Shown piece by piece: positions 22,857 to 34,115 of a DNA stretch of 64,000 nucleotides. The notes beneath the pieces were generated by a model that did not search any database, was not told the origin of the DNA, and saw nothing but the letters and a program-made list of their open reading frames with translations. Origin of the DNA: Panulirus ornatus (Eukaryota > Arthropoda > Malacostraca > Decapoda > Palinuridae); the NCBI RefSeq assembly GCF_036320965.1, contig NC_092257.1, positions 16,267,413 to 16,331,412 on the forward strand, in the 5' to 3' direction. The translations under genes were made by a program, and so were the position numbers. The stretch's first letter is position 1; each line of letters starts with the position of its first letter.

Positions 22857-23165
22857 TCTTTAGTTGTTCATAAATGTAAGTTTCAATACTTTAGTTGTTC
22901 TTAAATGTAAGTTTCAATACTTTAGTTGTTCTTAAATGTAAGTTTCAATACTTTAGTTGTTCTTAAATGTAAGTTTCAATACTTTAGTTGTTCTTAAATG
23001 TAAGTTTCAATACTTTAGTTGTTCTTAAATGTAAGTTTCAATACTTTAGTTGTTCTTAAATGTAAGTTTCAATACTTTAGTTGTTCTTAAATGTAAGTTT
23101 CAATACTTTAGTTGTTCATAAATGTAAGTTTCAATACTTTAGTTGCTCATAAATGTATGTTTTAA
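22857..23165. repeat. 31-bp minisatellite, 10 units
   Basis: The unit begins tttagttgttcttaaatgta and continues agtttcaatac. Middle units are identical; outer units have c-to-t and t-to-a changes. Confidence 0.9.
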
Positions 23166-23475
23166 TGCTAGGATATTTTATCATAAACTGTAGGGTTTTA
23201 ATCTCGACTAAAATATATTGCCTCTGTTCGATTTATATAGGTCGTGTTTTAATGTATATTAGATAAGGTCGGATTGTTTGTTATTCATTATAATTTTGTC
23301 TTTATTCCATCTCGTTTATTCATATTACGTTATGCTTATATTTGTATTTTCTAAAGGAACATTCTAAATCTTTATGTTTTGAACAGAAACTCATAATGTA
23401 GATAGTATATGCATATTACTCTTTCTTTGTGGTCTTTGATCATGGTATATATAATTACCGAAGCTTGTGAAAAAA

Positions 23476-23476
<1 letters not shown>
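23166..23476. other. AT-rich unique stretch
   Basis: No gene or element is recognised. Confidence 0.4.

Positions 23477-23554
<78 letters not shown>
23477..23554. repeat. AT microsatellite
   Basis: Uninterrupted (AT)n. Confidence 0.95.
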
Positions 23555-23555
<1 letters not shown>

Positions 23556-23729
23556 CTGTTTTCCCTGCTTTAATGAGGTAGTTTCAGAAACAATCGAACA
23601 AAAGGCTTCACACAGACGCATCCAATCTTTGGGTTGTCATGTGTAATGCACCAAAACACCGGACTTCTACATTACCACGTTGCTATTGTCTCTACAACAA
23701 TCAGTTTCAGGCTCGCGCGAGTTCGCTAA

Positions 23730-24030
23730 TTCAGACTGAGTGTGGTTCGAGTAGGTTCGGTTCGTTTCAGAGCGTTCGGATCGTGTTGGAGAGCTGAGGG
23801 GTCCGAGGAGGTTCGTTCAGTTCGTGCTTCTGTACAGTATGGGTTCTGTTCGTTTCGGAGTGCTTCGGTTTAAGTAGCTTTGGTTCATTCCACAGCGTTT
23901 CATTTCGATTAGGTTCAGTTCGTCCCCAGAGCGCTTGAGTCCCGGTAGGTTCAGTTCATCTGTAAGTGCCTCGAATCATAATAGATTCAGTCGTCTCGGA
24001 GCGCTTCGGGAGTTTGGTTCGAGCTGTTCA
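23730..24030. repeat. Diverged ~40-bp repeat with the words ttcggttcg and agcgcttcg
   Basis: Repeated words such as gtaggttcggttcgtttcag, ttcgtttcggagtgcttcgg and gcgcttcggg recur with heavy divergence. Confidence 0.55.
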
Positions 24031-24415
24031 TGTTCGACGTAAACTAACATTTTGTGGTATACTAATAAACTCATCGTAAATAAATATGAGTTTACACCAA
24101 GAGATGATAGTATTCAACCTCTTAAATGCAGAGTTAGCCTCGTAGGGAAGAGTTAAAACACCGGAATCTGCGAGCGACTCTGTTCATTTTGCTCGATGCT
24201 TCACGTGCAGGGTAGCCAGCAGCCTCCTCCTCCTCCCTGGCCTCAGCTGTGAGGGCCTGGGACGACGCCGTCGTCGACTTAGGTTTCCGGAGAGAGTTGA
24301 GGTTCATGCTTGTGGTCAGGTTGCCGGCCCGGCATCCCCCAGGATCAGGTGACCCCCTCACCCCCCTCACCACCGCCACCACTGCCACCACCTGGAGTTC
24401 ACTGGCTATGTTGTA

Positions 24416-24417
<2 letters not shown>
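24030..24417. other. Unique stretch
   Basis: Ends in CCACC-rich sequence before a CA run. A minus-strand frame crosses it but is not convincing. Confidence 0.4.
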
Positions 24418-24448
<31 letters not shown>

Positions 24449-24477
24449 ATTGACACTATCATCTCCATGAACCCTTG

Positions 24478-24551
<74 letters not shown>
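24418..24551. repeat. CA microsatellite and AT microsatellite
   Basis: (CA)n at 24418-24448 and (AT)n at 24479-24551. Confidence 0.95.
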
Positions 24552-24553
<2 letters not shown>

Positions 24554-24650
24554 AACAGAGAAGGGGGCCAAGTGAGGATATTACCTCTAAGGCTCAGTCC
24601 TCTGTTCTTACTGCTACCTCGCTAATGCGGGAAATGGCGAACATGTATGA

Positions 24651-24657
<7 letters not shown>
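24549..24657 (+). mobile_element. Copy of the same interspersed repeat (3' half)
   Basis: It shares gaagggggccaagtgagg, ggctcagtcctctgttctta, and gcgggaaatggcgaacatg with 54900-54990. AT microsatellites lie on both sides. Confidence 0.6.

Positions 24658-24731
<74 letters not shown>
24658..24731. repeat. AT microsatellite
   Basis: (AT)n directly after the interspersed repeat. Confidence 0.95.
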
Positions 24732-24734
<3 letters not shown>

Positions 24735-25199
24735 TTTTTTTCTTACCACACGATCAACTGAGAATCATATATAACAATGTGGACGTTCATTTGATTATGA
24801 GTCGTGGGGGGGGGGGGGGAGTGACACATCCCCCCAACACCCCCATATCCCTCTACCACCCCAGGGAAGGGGGTTTTCTAAGACACTTCAGCAGTGTGAG
24901 AGTCTCAGGCAGTTTTCCCCAGAGATTTTCCCTCAGTGTTCAGCCCCACTTGCCTCCCACTTCAGTGGGTATTAGGTGTTACCCAGTTCTCCACTGGTGA
25001 GGGGAAAATTGATGAAAGGCATTGATTTTCATTTGACTGCGCCAGCACGACAGAATGTCTTATTACTTACGAAACAGAATAGCTTTGGTGTGTTTACTGT
25101 GTGTGTGTGTATGTGTGTGTCATAGGGAGAAAGACTGTCTACAAATACCGGTGTTGTCCCGTCTCTTAACCTGGTTTATATATATGTACCTTGTCTCTT

Positions 25200-25202
<3 letters not shown>

Positions 25203-25241
<39 letters not shown>
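25203..25241. repeat. CA microsatellite
   Basis: Uninterrupted (CA)n. Confidence 0.95.
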
Positions 25242-25299
25242 TAGCCCCTAGTACTCCTTTTACAACCAACCCCAAAGAGAGGATGAACACCTGGGTTGG

Positions 25300-25406
25300 G
25301 TGTAGGCCGAGTGCCGCACCCAGGATTCGAACCCATGCTGGTCCGGTCCAGGCCAAGTTTGTGGTGTTTCAGTCAGTTACGCGAACGACTGCACCACGGA
25401 GACTCG
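25300..25406 (-). mobile_element. tRNA-derived SINE-like element (A and B boxes)
   Basis: On the minus strand tccgtggtgcagtcg (25387-25400) resembles a tRNA A box and ggttcgaatcc (25323-25333) is a perfect B box; between them lies a segment longer than in a normal tRNA. No acceptor-stem pairing or anticodon arm could be fitted, so this is more likely a SINE head than a tRNA gene. Confidence 0.5.
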
Positions 25407-25460
25407 TGTGTGGTTGTATGTGTAATTACCTATTTGGAATTGCCTTTTTGTACTGTATTC

Positions 25461-25481
25461 TGTGTGTGTGTGTGTGTGTCT

Positions 25482-25519
<38 letters not shown>
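25461..25519. repeat. GT and GA microsatellites
   Basis: (GT)n at 25461-25480 and (GA)n at 25487-25519. Confidence 0.95.
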
Positions 25520-25521
<2 letters not shown>

Positions 25522-26575
25522 CCGATATTTTGTCAAATTCTTTTACCGACTCTTTGTGGGTTATGGCTTTAAGGCCACCTCATAGCGAGGGGCAGGCCAG
25601 CTCATAGCGAGGAGTGACAGGGGCGTATGCACATGAAGGGGGAAGGCAAACTTTTAATAGCTTTCCGTTAAAGGGATAGAAGCGTCAAGTGAGTCCTTCT
25701 TGTGAATCGTCCGAGACACTTGAAGCCTCGGTTTCGAGCTATCTCGAGACGTATGAAGCCTCATCCATCACCGGCTGTCGGGTGGATGTCTCACTGAATT
25801 CGCTTTGTCTGTCTCCTCAGCTTCGAACTTTGTCTCGAAGCTCCGAACTCTTCTATTCTCTGTGTCACATTCTGTTCCTGTTTATGTTGAAGGATTTCTC
25901 GGCATGAGGGGTTCAGTAAGTACCCAGGACAGATACTTCGCCCAGATATCTTAGATAATGCGAAGGACTCTACGGAGATACATTGCCTGGATATCTTCGA
26001 AGTAAAAGATATGATCATGGCTTTCCAAAACGTCTCATTGCCCTCTAGAGACGCCTTGAAGCAAACTCCATGAACTCAGGTAATGTCTGAAAACCATGTG
26101 TTCGGTTGAGATACATCGATAACAAGTCAGATATTTAAAGTCTAATGATAAATTAATCCAATTTTAAGGTCGTTTTCTATTCCAGTTGCAAAGCGCTACT
26201 TATAGCAGACTGAAGACGTAGAAGCCTATCCTTGCTGCCTAGTTTCCTTAGAATTCAATGATGTTTCCTATTCTTCACTCCCTCTTCCTGTGGTTATGAG
26301 TGTGGGAGAGAAATCCTTCTGATGTTCAGCGATTTCGTTTAAGTTCTGGATCGTTTGAATCCGCTTTGCTGGGTAGGATAGAAAACGAGTCTCTGAGAAT
26401 CCGACTTGAGCAATCCAGTGTTGTTGCTTTCCAAGAACGCGACCTTGGGGCCTTGAGCAGCCTCCCTCTGCTCCACCATTATATAGGCTCTATAGGCGAA
26501 GAGGTGGAATCACTATAGGGCAAAGGTTGAACAGGAAGAAGTTCCAGACATCTTCCAGGTCTCTGGTAACCCAGA
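25520..26575. other. Unique stretch of about 1 kb
   Basis: Short frames on both strands (for example 25689-25907 and 26300-26518, + strand) show no family resemblance. Nothing is annotated. Confidence 0.4.
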
Positions 26576-26579
26576 ACTA

Positions 26580-26708
<129 letters not shown>

Positions 26709-27008
26709 CTGATTCACCTAAAGTCGAACAGAATTCAAGGACTCAGTTACAAGACGTGAGCCATTCAGATTGTGGGTACGACTCTAATGGCAGTGAGTCA
26801 CTGTACTGAGACTGAGCTCTGGGAAGCCGTATTCGATCCCTCATAATCCTTCACTTGTCATCACCGTTCGTTCTTTGGACTAATTGTTATTCTCTTGAAT
26901 AGAAATGATGTGGAAAGTTTGGGGCATTTTTGTTCTAGCTGTGTGTATTCGCTGACTCACATACGTAGCTTAGGATCAGGGTCATTTTTCACATATATCC
27001 AGTAAGAA

Positions 27009-27009
27009 G

Positions 27010-27097
<88 letters not shown>
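27009..27097. repeat. AT microsatellite
   Basis: Uninterrupted (AT)n. Confidence 0.95.
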
Positions 27098-27639
27098 TGT
27101 TTGTTAAGGACCAAAACATATCTAATAGTTAATAACTTCCTGTTCTTCTTCCTAATTTTCTCAACACATGTTTTGCTTCACCAGATATAGTGTAGACTAA
27201 ATGTCCTAGATTCATCTTCACTTTATTCTTGTAATAAACGAGACGTCTCGGGCACATCAGCACTGTCCATCTACATTCACATTGATTATGAATGATACAA
27301 CACAACATAAAGAACAAAACAGGAAAGAATCACATTTTGAAGTGTAACAGATGAGAACGGTGACATTGATGATATATTGATCCGTGGACCGTGTTCTCTC
27401 GGAGTCCATGCGTAGTAGTGTGGTCTGTAGGCGTCACACTCGGTGGATCAGCAGGTGCGGAGTTTGCCTGAGGTCTCCACCCATGGGAAAATGCAGTGGA
27501 GGTAGTGAATGATGTCATTTGGAATGCAGTAAAGATTAATTGTAGCCCTAGCTTGTCCTGCACTTTGAAAATACAACAGAGTCTGTGTACAACGAGTTGT
27601 CTGTATTTGGTGTTGTCAGATGGAGAGGTTTTTCGTCTG
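27098..27639. other. Unique stretch
   Basis: A minus-strand frame at 27330-27728 is open but shows no family and overlaps a dispersed repeat. Not annotated as a gene. Confidence 0.4.
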
Positions 27640-27772
27640 TGGGGCTGAAAGCCAGCAGCCCACGTATGGGGTGAGACAGAAAGAAATAGACAGCCATCTG
27701 GGCTGAAGGAATGACACTTGACAGCCAACTGAAGGGCCCTCGCTCACCGCGCAGCCGTCGCTGAACCCTCCC

Positions 27773-27775
<3 letters not shown>
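27640..27775 (+). mobile_element. Dispersed repeat, copy 2
   Basis: The segments gaaagccagcagccca, gacagccatctgggc, atgacacttgacagccaact and gccgtcgctgaaccctccc match 6485-6660. This copy also runs into a GA microsatellite (27775-27843). Confidence 0.5.

Positions 27776-27843
<68 letters not shown>
27775..27843. repeat. GA microsatellite
   Basis: Uninterrupted (GA)n. Confidence 0.95.
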
Positions 27844-27844
<1 letters not shown>

Positions 27845-28114
27845 CATGCGTAGATCCAAACTCGACCTTTAACATTAGCAGTCAACAAGCACGTCGTTAG
27901 GTTAGTGTCGACAGACGCGGACACCCACAATAAATTTGTCCAGTTTCACTTACCTCTCATGACCAGTCACAAAGACGACAATATAGACTGTCTCAGGAAA
28001 AAAAAAAAAAAGATAGATAGATAGATTTGAAGCCGCGAGGAAGAATACGTAGATGAGAGAGTTGAGAGGGATGCAAATGTGGTGTTGATGTAATGTCCTT
28101 TCAGAACACCGGTA

Positions 28115-28350
28115 TATGACCCTTGAGCACGACGGTATACAACCCTTGAGCACGACGGTATACGGCCCTTGAGCACGACGGTATACGGCCCTTGAGCACG
28201 ACGGTATACGACCCTTGAGCATGACGTAAGGCCCTTGAGCACGACGGTATACGACCCTTAACGTGACGGTATACGACCCTTGAGCATGACGGTATATGGC
28301 CCTTGAGCACGGCGATATACGGCCCTTGAGCACGACGGTACGACCCTTAT
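28115..28350. repeat. 23-bp minisatellite, inverted relative of 15827-16045
   Basis: Units read cccttgagcacgacggtata plus three bases on the + strand, the reverse complement of the 15.8-kb unit. About ten copies, some shortened. Confidence 0.85.
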
Positions 28351-28384
28351 TTATGATGGCCTGGCCTCAGACCCAGCCTGATCC

Positions 28385-28530
28385 AAGGATCGAACCGTCT
28401 TGCTCAAGGGTCGAACCGTCTCTCTCAAGGTTCGTATCGTTGCTCTCTGATTTTCGAACCATCTCGCCCAGGGTTCGTACTGTCTCGCTCAGGGTTCGTA
28501 CCGTCGCACCTGAGGGTTCACACCATCATG
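28385..28530. repeat. Diverged 23-bp minisatellite in the opposite orientation
   Basis: Units such as gaaccgtcttgctcaagggt and gttcgtactgtctcgctcag follow the previous array but in the orientation of the 15.8-kb array, so the locus changes direction at about 28350-28385. Confidence 0.65.
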
Positions 28531-28802
28531 CTTCAGTACTTAAAGTCAAAAAAGAGATGAAAATCTTAATGTACAATACGAAAGACAAAGAGACATAAAA
28601 GCAATTGAAAGTCCGAAGAATGAAGTAAACCACTAAGTTCTTTACGAATTGAAGCTCCGATAACAAATTACCTGGAAAATAATCGAGAAATCGTAACAAC
28701 CTTTAACAACTTCATGAATTGTTGGGACGTATGTGTTATTGATGGGGTGGGAGGGAGGGTCAACATGACCCCCCACGTCAAGCAACCTGTTTTCATAAGG
28801 TC

Positions 28803-28995
28803 ACTCCACCCCAGGCTCCAGGTCATCATGATCAGGTCTCAGGTCGTCATGATCAGGTCTCAGGTCATCATGATCAGGTCTTAGGTCGTCATGATCAGGT
28901 CTCAGGTCGTCATGATCAGGTCTCAGGTCGTCATGATCAGGTCTCAGGTCGTCATGATCAGGTCTCAGGTCGTCATGATCAGGTCTCAGGTCGTG
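28803..28995. repeat. 21-bp minisatellite, about 9 units
   Basis: The unit is ggtcgtcatgatcaggtctc plus one a. It contains the palindromes TCATGA and TGATCA. Nearly identical throughout. Confidence 0.9.
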
Positions 28996-29029
28996 GTCAA
29001 GAACGTTAGATACTTTTCCAGAGGTGGCT

Positions 29030-29185
29030 AGTGGTGATAGGGATAGTGGTTGGTAGAGATGGTGGTTGGTGGTGGTGGTGGTTGGTAGGGATGGTGGTGG
29101 TTGGTGGCAGAGCCTCCCACTTGTTGTGGAGACTGGCGTGAGGTGCTGGAGGACGGGTGGATTAACATATTACGACTCCGGCTGT

Positions 29186-29254
<69 letters not shown>
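29030..29254. repeat. GGT-rich tract and CT microsatellite
   Basis: gatggtggttggtggtgg-type repeats at 29040-29110, then (CT)n at 29189-29254. Confidence 0.9.
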
Positions 29255-29258
<4 letters not shown>

Positions 29259-30147
29259 ATGTAGGCACATGTACGTGAATACATACACATATATATCTGC
29301 TTGTTGTTGCTACTCCAAAAGGACACGCCAAGTATTGTAAACAACTCAATACATTTAAAATGTTCTGTATTCTGTGTCTTATGAAGATAAAGTATTGTAT
29401 CATGGCTTGGGTTCACCAACTGTGGTATTGTATGCTATTTCTGGCCGAAAACTTGAGGTCTGGGCAATATAATGGGTGTTCATAGACCCGAGGCGTCAAG
29501 GGACGTCACAAAGTTCTTGTTCAAAGGAAGGTGTTTGTGCGATGGACCTTCCCATCAACGTATGTTGGCTGTGGAAGGTGATGGTCACCCATGATAACGC
29601 GACGGGAATAAGATAGTGAAGGTGAGGGGGGTGTTCAAGGGCGACCGTGAAAGCCTTGAGGATGACCCCATCCTCCTTTAGTCGAGATGGCTTTCAAGTG
29701 CCTCTGAGTAGACAGCTGTGGCCCGATTCGAGGACTTGTTTTCGCTAGATAAGCGAAGTAAGATCGAGGCAATGTGTCTAGCAGCGAATGTGGAACGTGA
29801 CGTGAGATGTGTCATGGTCCCCATCTTCCATGATCACCTGGACGTGTCGTAATGGCTTCCAGTAAAGCTGGTCCCCCAAGATACACCAGCGTACCTTATA
29901 GGTTCGACGCCAATACGTCGATCGACAAGACTTTTCCACTTCGTGGTTTCCAGCAGCTCGGTAACCCGTCCTTTAAAGGTGGTCCAGAGGTGGCAGCGAG
30001 TGGGAGCAGCTCAGCAACCGACCTCCTCACTCCTTTAAAACCTACCCAGACCCATGGTAGACCCCGAGTGATTCTCTTCTCCATTTGGGGGGAACTTTGA
30101 GATCCACTTTCGTGGTCGCCGTTTGGAAGATATTCGGAACCTGCTGA
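29255..30147. other. Unique stretch
   Basis: A + strand frame at 29852-30100 starts with ATG but resembles nothing known. Confidence 0.4.
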
Positions 30148-30290
30148 GGTTCTTGATGCCTCTATAGAAGCTCCTGAAGTCTCTATAGAAGCTCTTGAAG
30201 CCTCTATAGAAGCTCCTGAAGTCTCTATAGAAGCTCTTGAAGCCTCTATAGAGGCCCCTGAAGCTTCTGTAGAAGTTATAGAGGCCTAGC
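30148..30290. repeat. 21-bp minisatellite with a 42-bp alternation
   Basis: Units alternate between gaagctcctgaagtctctat and gaagctcttgaagcctctat (each plus one a). About seven units. Confidence 0.85.
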
Positions 30291-30890
30291 CTGACCAACA
30301 GAGGCTGTCCTTTCCCTACTTAACCTTCGGGAGAGTTTAAGAAACAAATGGAACAAGTCCCCTTGAAGTCAGCTGGGATTACATGAACAAATGACATAAC
30401 AGTTTATTTGTCTGTCTCTTTAAGTTTAACCTTTTCAGTGTCATCCCTAACTAGTCATGACCTCAGGTGGTGTCCCCTGACCCCTGCGTGGAGTTCCCTG
30501 TTTACCCCGTGGAGGGGCCGCCATTATTATTACCTCTGACATCATCACTATCCGTGACCTCATCACTATCCGTGAGGTCATCACTACCCGTGATGTCACT
30601 ACTGCCATGGCCACTAAACTTGGTGTTTACCGATGTGGTCTGTTGACTGCACCTGCTGCGCTACGGGGATACACTGGAACTCCGTGTCTTTCATTGATCA
30701 AATGGCCCTTAATTAAGGGCGAATAAAAGGGTGATGGCGACGTCGAAAAGGCCTCATTTTTACAAACTACACTGTAGTGGTTTTGCTGTAAAGTACCTGC
30801 CAAATGGCGCTATTATCATTGGTCCCAAGACTGAGCTAATTGATCTCTGGTCCCTAAGGTTCGTTTGATACGCCTCTGTCATTCCCTGCG

Positions 30891-30894
<4 letters not shown>
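30291..30894. other. Unique stretch with a short repeat
   Basis: catcactatccgtgac-type words occur four times at 30540-30600. Nothing else is recognised. Confidence 0.45.

Positions 30895-30931
<37 letters not shown>
30895..30931. repeat. AT microsatellite
   Basis: Short (AT)n. Confidence 0.95.
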
Positions 30932-30933
<2 letters not shown>

Positions 30934-32534
30934 GATAAAGATTAGGATTAATCTTTAAGATCATTAAGGCATCGGATCGTAATTTTAGGGCCTCGATCCC
31001 TTACCTTCATTTAACTGTTGATTTCGTTCGTTAAGTTGTTGTTTTTTCTGTCTGTTCATTTGCTTGTTTATGTAGGTGTCCATTCAGCCAATTGTTCGTC
31101 TGTTCAGCTCGTCTGTCAGTCCGTCTGTACACATCTCCGTTCATTTATACGAATATTCATCTCGTTTTACACAATCACTGTGTTCAACGATCGTTTGTGG
31201 TTTCGTTTAGCTTTTTTCCCTCGTGTCAACAATTGATTCGTTTCTTTTTCTGCGTCTTTTTTTGTCCTCACTCTCAATGCGCATCGTAAATACAGCTACG
31301 TCTGTCGTAAATACAACCCACCTCACCAGAGCCATTTAACAACACCAGTTCGGTCTACAGGCGTATGTGTGAATAAGAGATTTTCGACCATCTCACAAAC
31401 CTCTCCTCTCCTTCTTTCTCTATCTCTCTAGCATCTTCTTTCCCATGTACCGTCCAAGCTCTGGGCCAGATGGGGGGGGGGGGGGGGGGGGGTAGGGGAA
31501 TGGGAGGTCCTTTTAATCCATGGCTGGAGCCTTTGACGTCGAACAGAAAGGTTGATACGCCATCATTTTCAAACTTCGTACCTGTTCCATTTATCAGCTC
31601 ACATGATGCTGTTCCAGGGAACTGGAATAGTCCGTGGCGAGATTCCGTGAACCACTTCGGAAGACTCTGTTCGTTAAAGGCGACCAACTCGCTCTGCTGT
31701 TGTACCGCGACGCAAGGCGTCGAACTTGACCTTGCGCTGATGTGAAGGTTGCTTCGAGCTAATCTTTAACGCGTGATGCTTGGCTGTCTTCAAGAACTCA
31801 GAGAGACCTGCTGACTCTCGCTAATCATCCACTGATTTATAGTCCTTGGCTCAGAAATGTCCTCAGGAACCTCGAGAGAAAGAAAACGAAGAATGATTTT
31901 CCGAACGGCCAAATGAACCCTCGACCACAAGTGTTCGAACGATGGAAACATGAACATTGGCCATCTCATGAACTCCATCTATAACAAGATAAAACATTAT
32001 ACAAGAATAGAGCCATGATACACAGAGTTATAGCCCGGAGTGCTATCAAATTTGTGTTTATATCATGTGAATATAGTAATGGCTATATCTTTAAAGTCTA
32101 TATATAGTGGGAGTATTTCCTGAACCCGGAAATGCTTCGACCAAAGTTTCATTCCACCCATGAAACTGTTTTATGATCTGGGACGCTTCGAACCTCACCT
32201 GCTTCACTCGCATCACTAGTGGGAGGGTTCGCTTGAAGCAGTGAACGACCTATATTGAGTCTTCAGATTATTACAGTTTTATCACTTCATGTGTTCATGG
32301 ATATGTGTTAAATGTATCTTTAAATACCCGTTAAATGAAGCCTTCGAAAATATATTTCAGAACATCCCCAAGAAATTGCCAATATTAGTGTCTTTGACTC
32401 CTTGAAAAAAAAATGTTTGAGACTTTCCCAAAGATTTGTGAGATCACGGTGGATCATTTGAATATCTCACTGGGGCTTCATCTGTATATAAGTCCCTATT
32501 CAATTTCACTAATCCTTTTACTCCATAGATTATA
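30932..32534. other. Unique stretch of 1.6 kb
   Basis: Contains a run of 21 G at 31472-31492. Frames at 31018-31289 and 31355-31745 have no family resemblance. Confidence 0.4.
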
Positions 32535-32715
32535 GATCGTCATTAATTATGCCTTTCAATCATCATTAGATGACTCTTAATCCATGCTGAATGTGTTTAA
32601 ATCATCGCTAGATACTTTTAAATCCTCATTCGATGTCTTTGAATCCTTACTAGATGGATTTAAATCCTTATTAGACGTCTTTTTAAGTCCTAATTAGATG
32701 TCCCTTTGAATTTCC
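32535..32715. repeat. Diverged repeat with the core tagatg...ttaaatcc
   Basis: Words such as cattagatgactcttaatcc, ttaaatcctcattcgatg and ttactagatggatttaaatc recur at 20-30 base intervals. Confidence 0.55.
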
Positions 32716-32837
32716 TAAGGAAATGTAACCTTAATATCAGCACATGTGTCTAGATGTCCGATAGGTGTGTCATCCAATCGTTTTTCTTCGCTCATCTGTT
32801 TGATAAATATGATTCAGTCCTCAGTGGATGGAATCAA

Positions 32838-32935
32838 ATCCTAAGTCAATGGAATCAAAACCCACGTCAATGGAATCAAAACCCACGTCAGTGGAATCAA
32901 AACCCACGTCAGTGTAATCAAAACCCATGTCAGAC
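32838..32935. repeat. 21-bp minisatellite, about 5 units
   Basis: The unit is ggaatcaaaacccacgtcaa plus t or g. The ends are diverged. Confidence 0.8.
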
Positions 32936-33230
32936 GACACTAAAATTACGTCATTTCTTTTTTTCTAAATCCAGGAGAAAAGAAATCATTTTAGATCCAG
33001 GATTAAGGCCACAGGCAGGAGAGACCTTTGACCTTATGCAATATGTATAAGGGTCAGGTCACCCCCCGACGCAAATGGTGGTTAATGATCTGGGGGGGAG
33101 GGGGGAGAGGGGAGAGGGAAGAGGGTCGACCCTCAAGCCGCTCCCAATTTCTCTCTCTCGCTCCAGTTCCAGTTTTCATGTTCCAGTTATATACCTGTTT
33201 TGTAATATGTAGATATCTATATCCTTAACA

Positions 33231-33232
33231 CA

Positions 33233-33288
<56 letters not shown>
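33231..33288. repeat. CA microsatellite
   Basis: Uninterrupted (CA)n. Confidence 0.95.
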
Positions 33289-33289
<1 letters not shown>

Positions 33290-33290
<1 letters not shown>

Positions 33291-33376
33291 TCTTCGATGT
33301 ATATCAACTGACTTATATTTCTCTCTTGTGTCTCCCCTGATGATGTGAATATTACACGAAAGTGCACTTGGGAACT

Positions 33377-33378
<2 letters not shown>
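33290..33378 (-). mobile_element. Dispersed repeat, inverted copy of 2395-2500
   Basis: The + strand reads cttgtgtctcccctgatgat and cgaaagtgcacttgggaact, the reverse complement of the 2.4-kb copy with few differences. It is bounded by a CA microsatellite on the left and a GA one on the right. Confidence 0.55.

Positions 33379-33450
<72 letters not shown>
33378..33450. repeat. GA microsatellite
   Basis: Uninterrupted (GA)n. Confidence 0.95.
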
Positions 33451-33517
33451 ATCTTTGAAAGCTAGCTTACAAGTCCCAAGTTGTCGTTGCGTAAAGAAGC
33501 CGTGGAGACGTGAGTGC

Positions 33518-33518
<1 letters not shown>

Positions 33519-33558
<40 letters not shown>

Positions 33559-33577
33559 ACACACACACATACACACA
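33519..33577. repeat. CA microsatellite
   Basis: (CA)n with two t interruptions. Confidence 0.95.
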
Positions 33578-33856
33578 ATGTCACAAACATTACCCCCAAT
33601 CATTCGCCCCTCACACAATGCTCAGTCGCCCTTGGCGTCAAAAAAGAGCTCAACTCGCCTCTCGCTTTAAAGATGAGAGAGAGAGAAAAAAAAGGCACAA
33701 TTTAAAGCCATCTCGAGCATGAGCTGACATGGATCTTCATGACACCTTGTGTGCATGACTCACACGCGGCCAGCATGACCTTACAGCTGTTTAAAGGGGT
33801 TGTTGACGATTACATTTCATCAAAATTACTTATAGCCATTTAGCTAAAGTCTCTTA

Positions 33857-33988
<132 letters not shown>

Positions 33989-34056
33989 TTTTCGTGCCTG
34001 TCCATCTATTGATTTTGTCCTTTGCATTCTAAACATCATAGTATTCTTCTAAATGG

Positions 34057-34115
34057 GTGTGTGTGTGTGTGTATGTGTGTGTGTGTGTGTGTGTATGTGT
34101 GTGTGTGTGTGTGTA
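34057..34115. repeat. GT microsatellite
   Basis: (GT)n with two a interruptions. Confidence 0.95.

Noticed and set aside
22857..23165. Regular 31-bp spacing as a CRISPR array
   Set aside because: There are no unique spacers between the repeats; it is a plain tandem repeat in a eukaryotic genome.
27330..27728. A 132-codon minus-strand frame as a gene
   Set aside because: No family resemblance, and it overlaps a dispersed repeat also present at 6.5 kb.
29852..30100. An 82-codon + strand frame with a clear ATG
   Set aside because: No domain, no neighbouring exons and composition like its surroundings.
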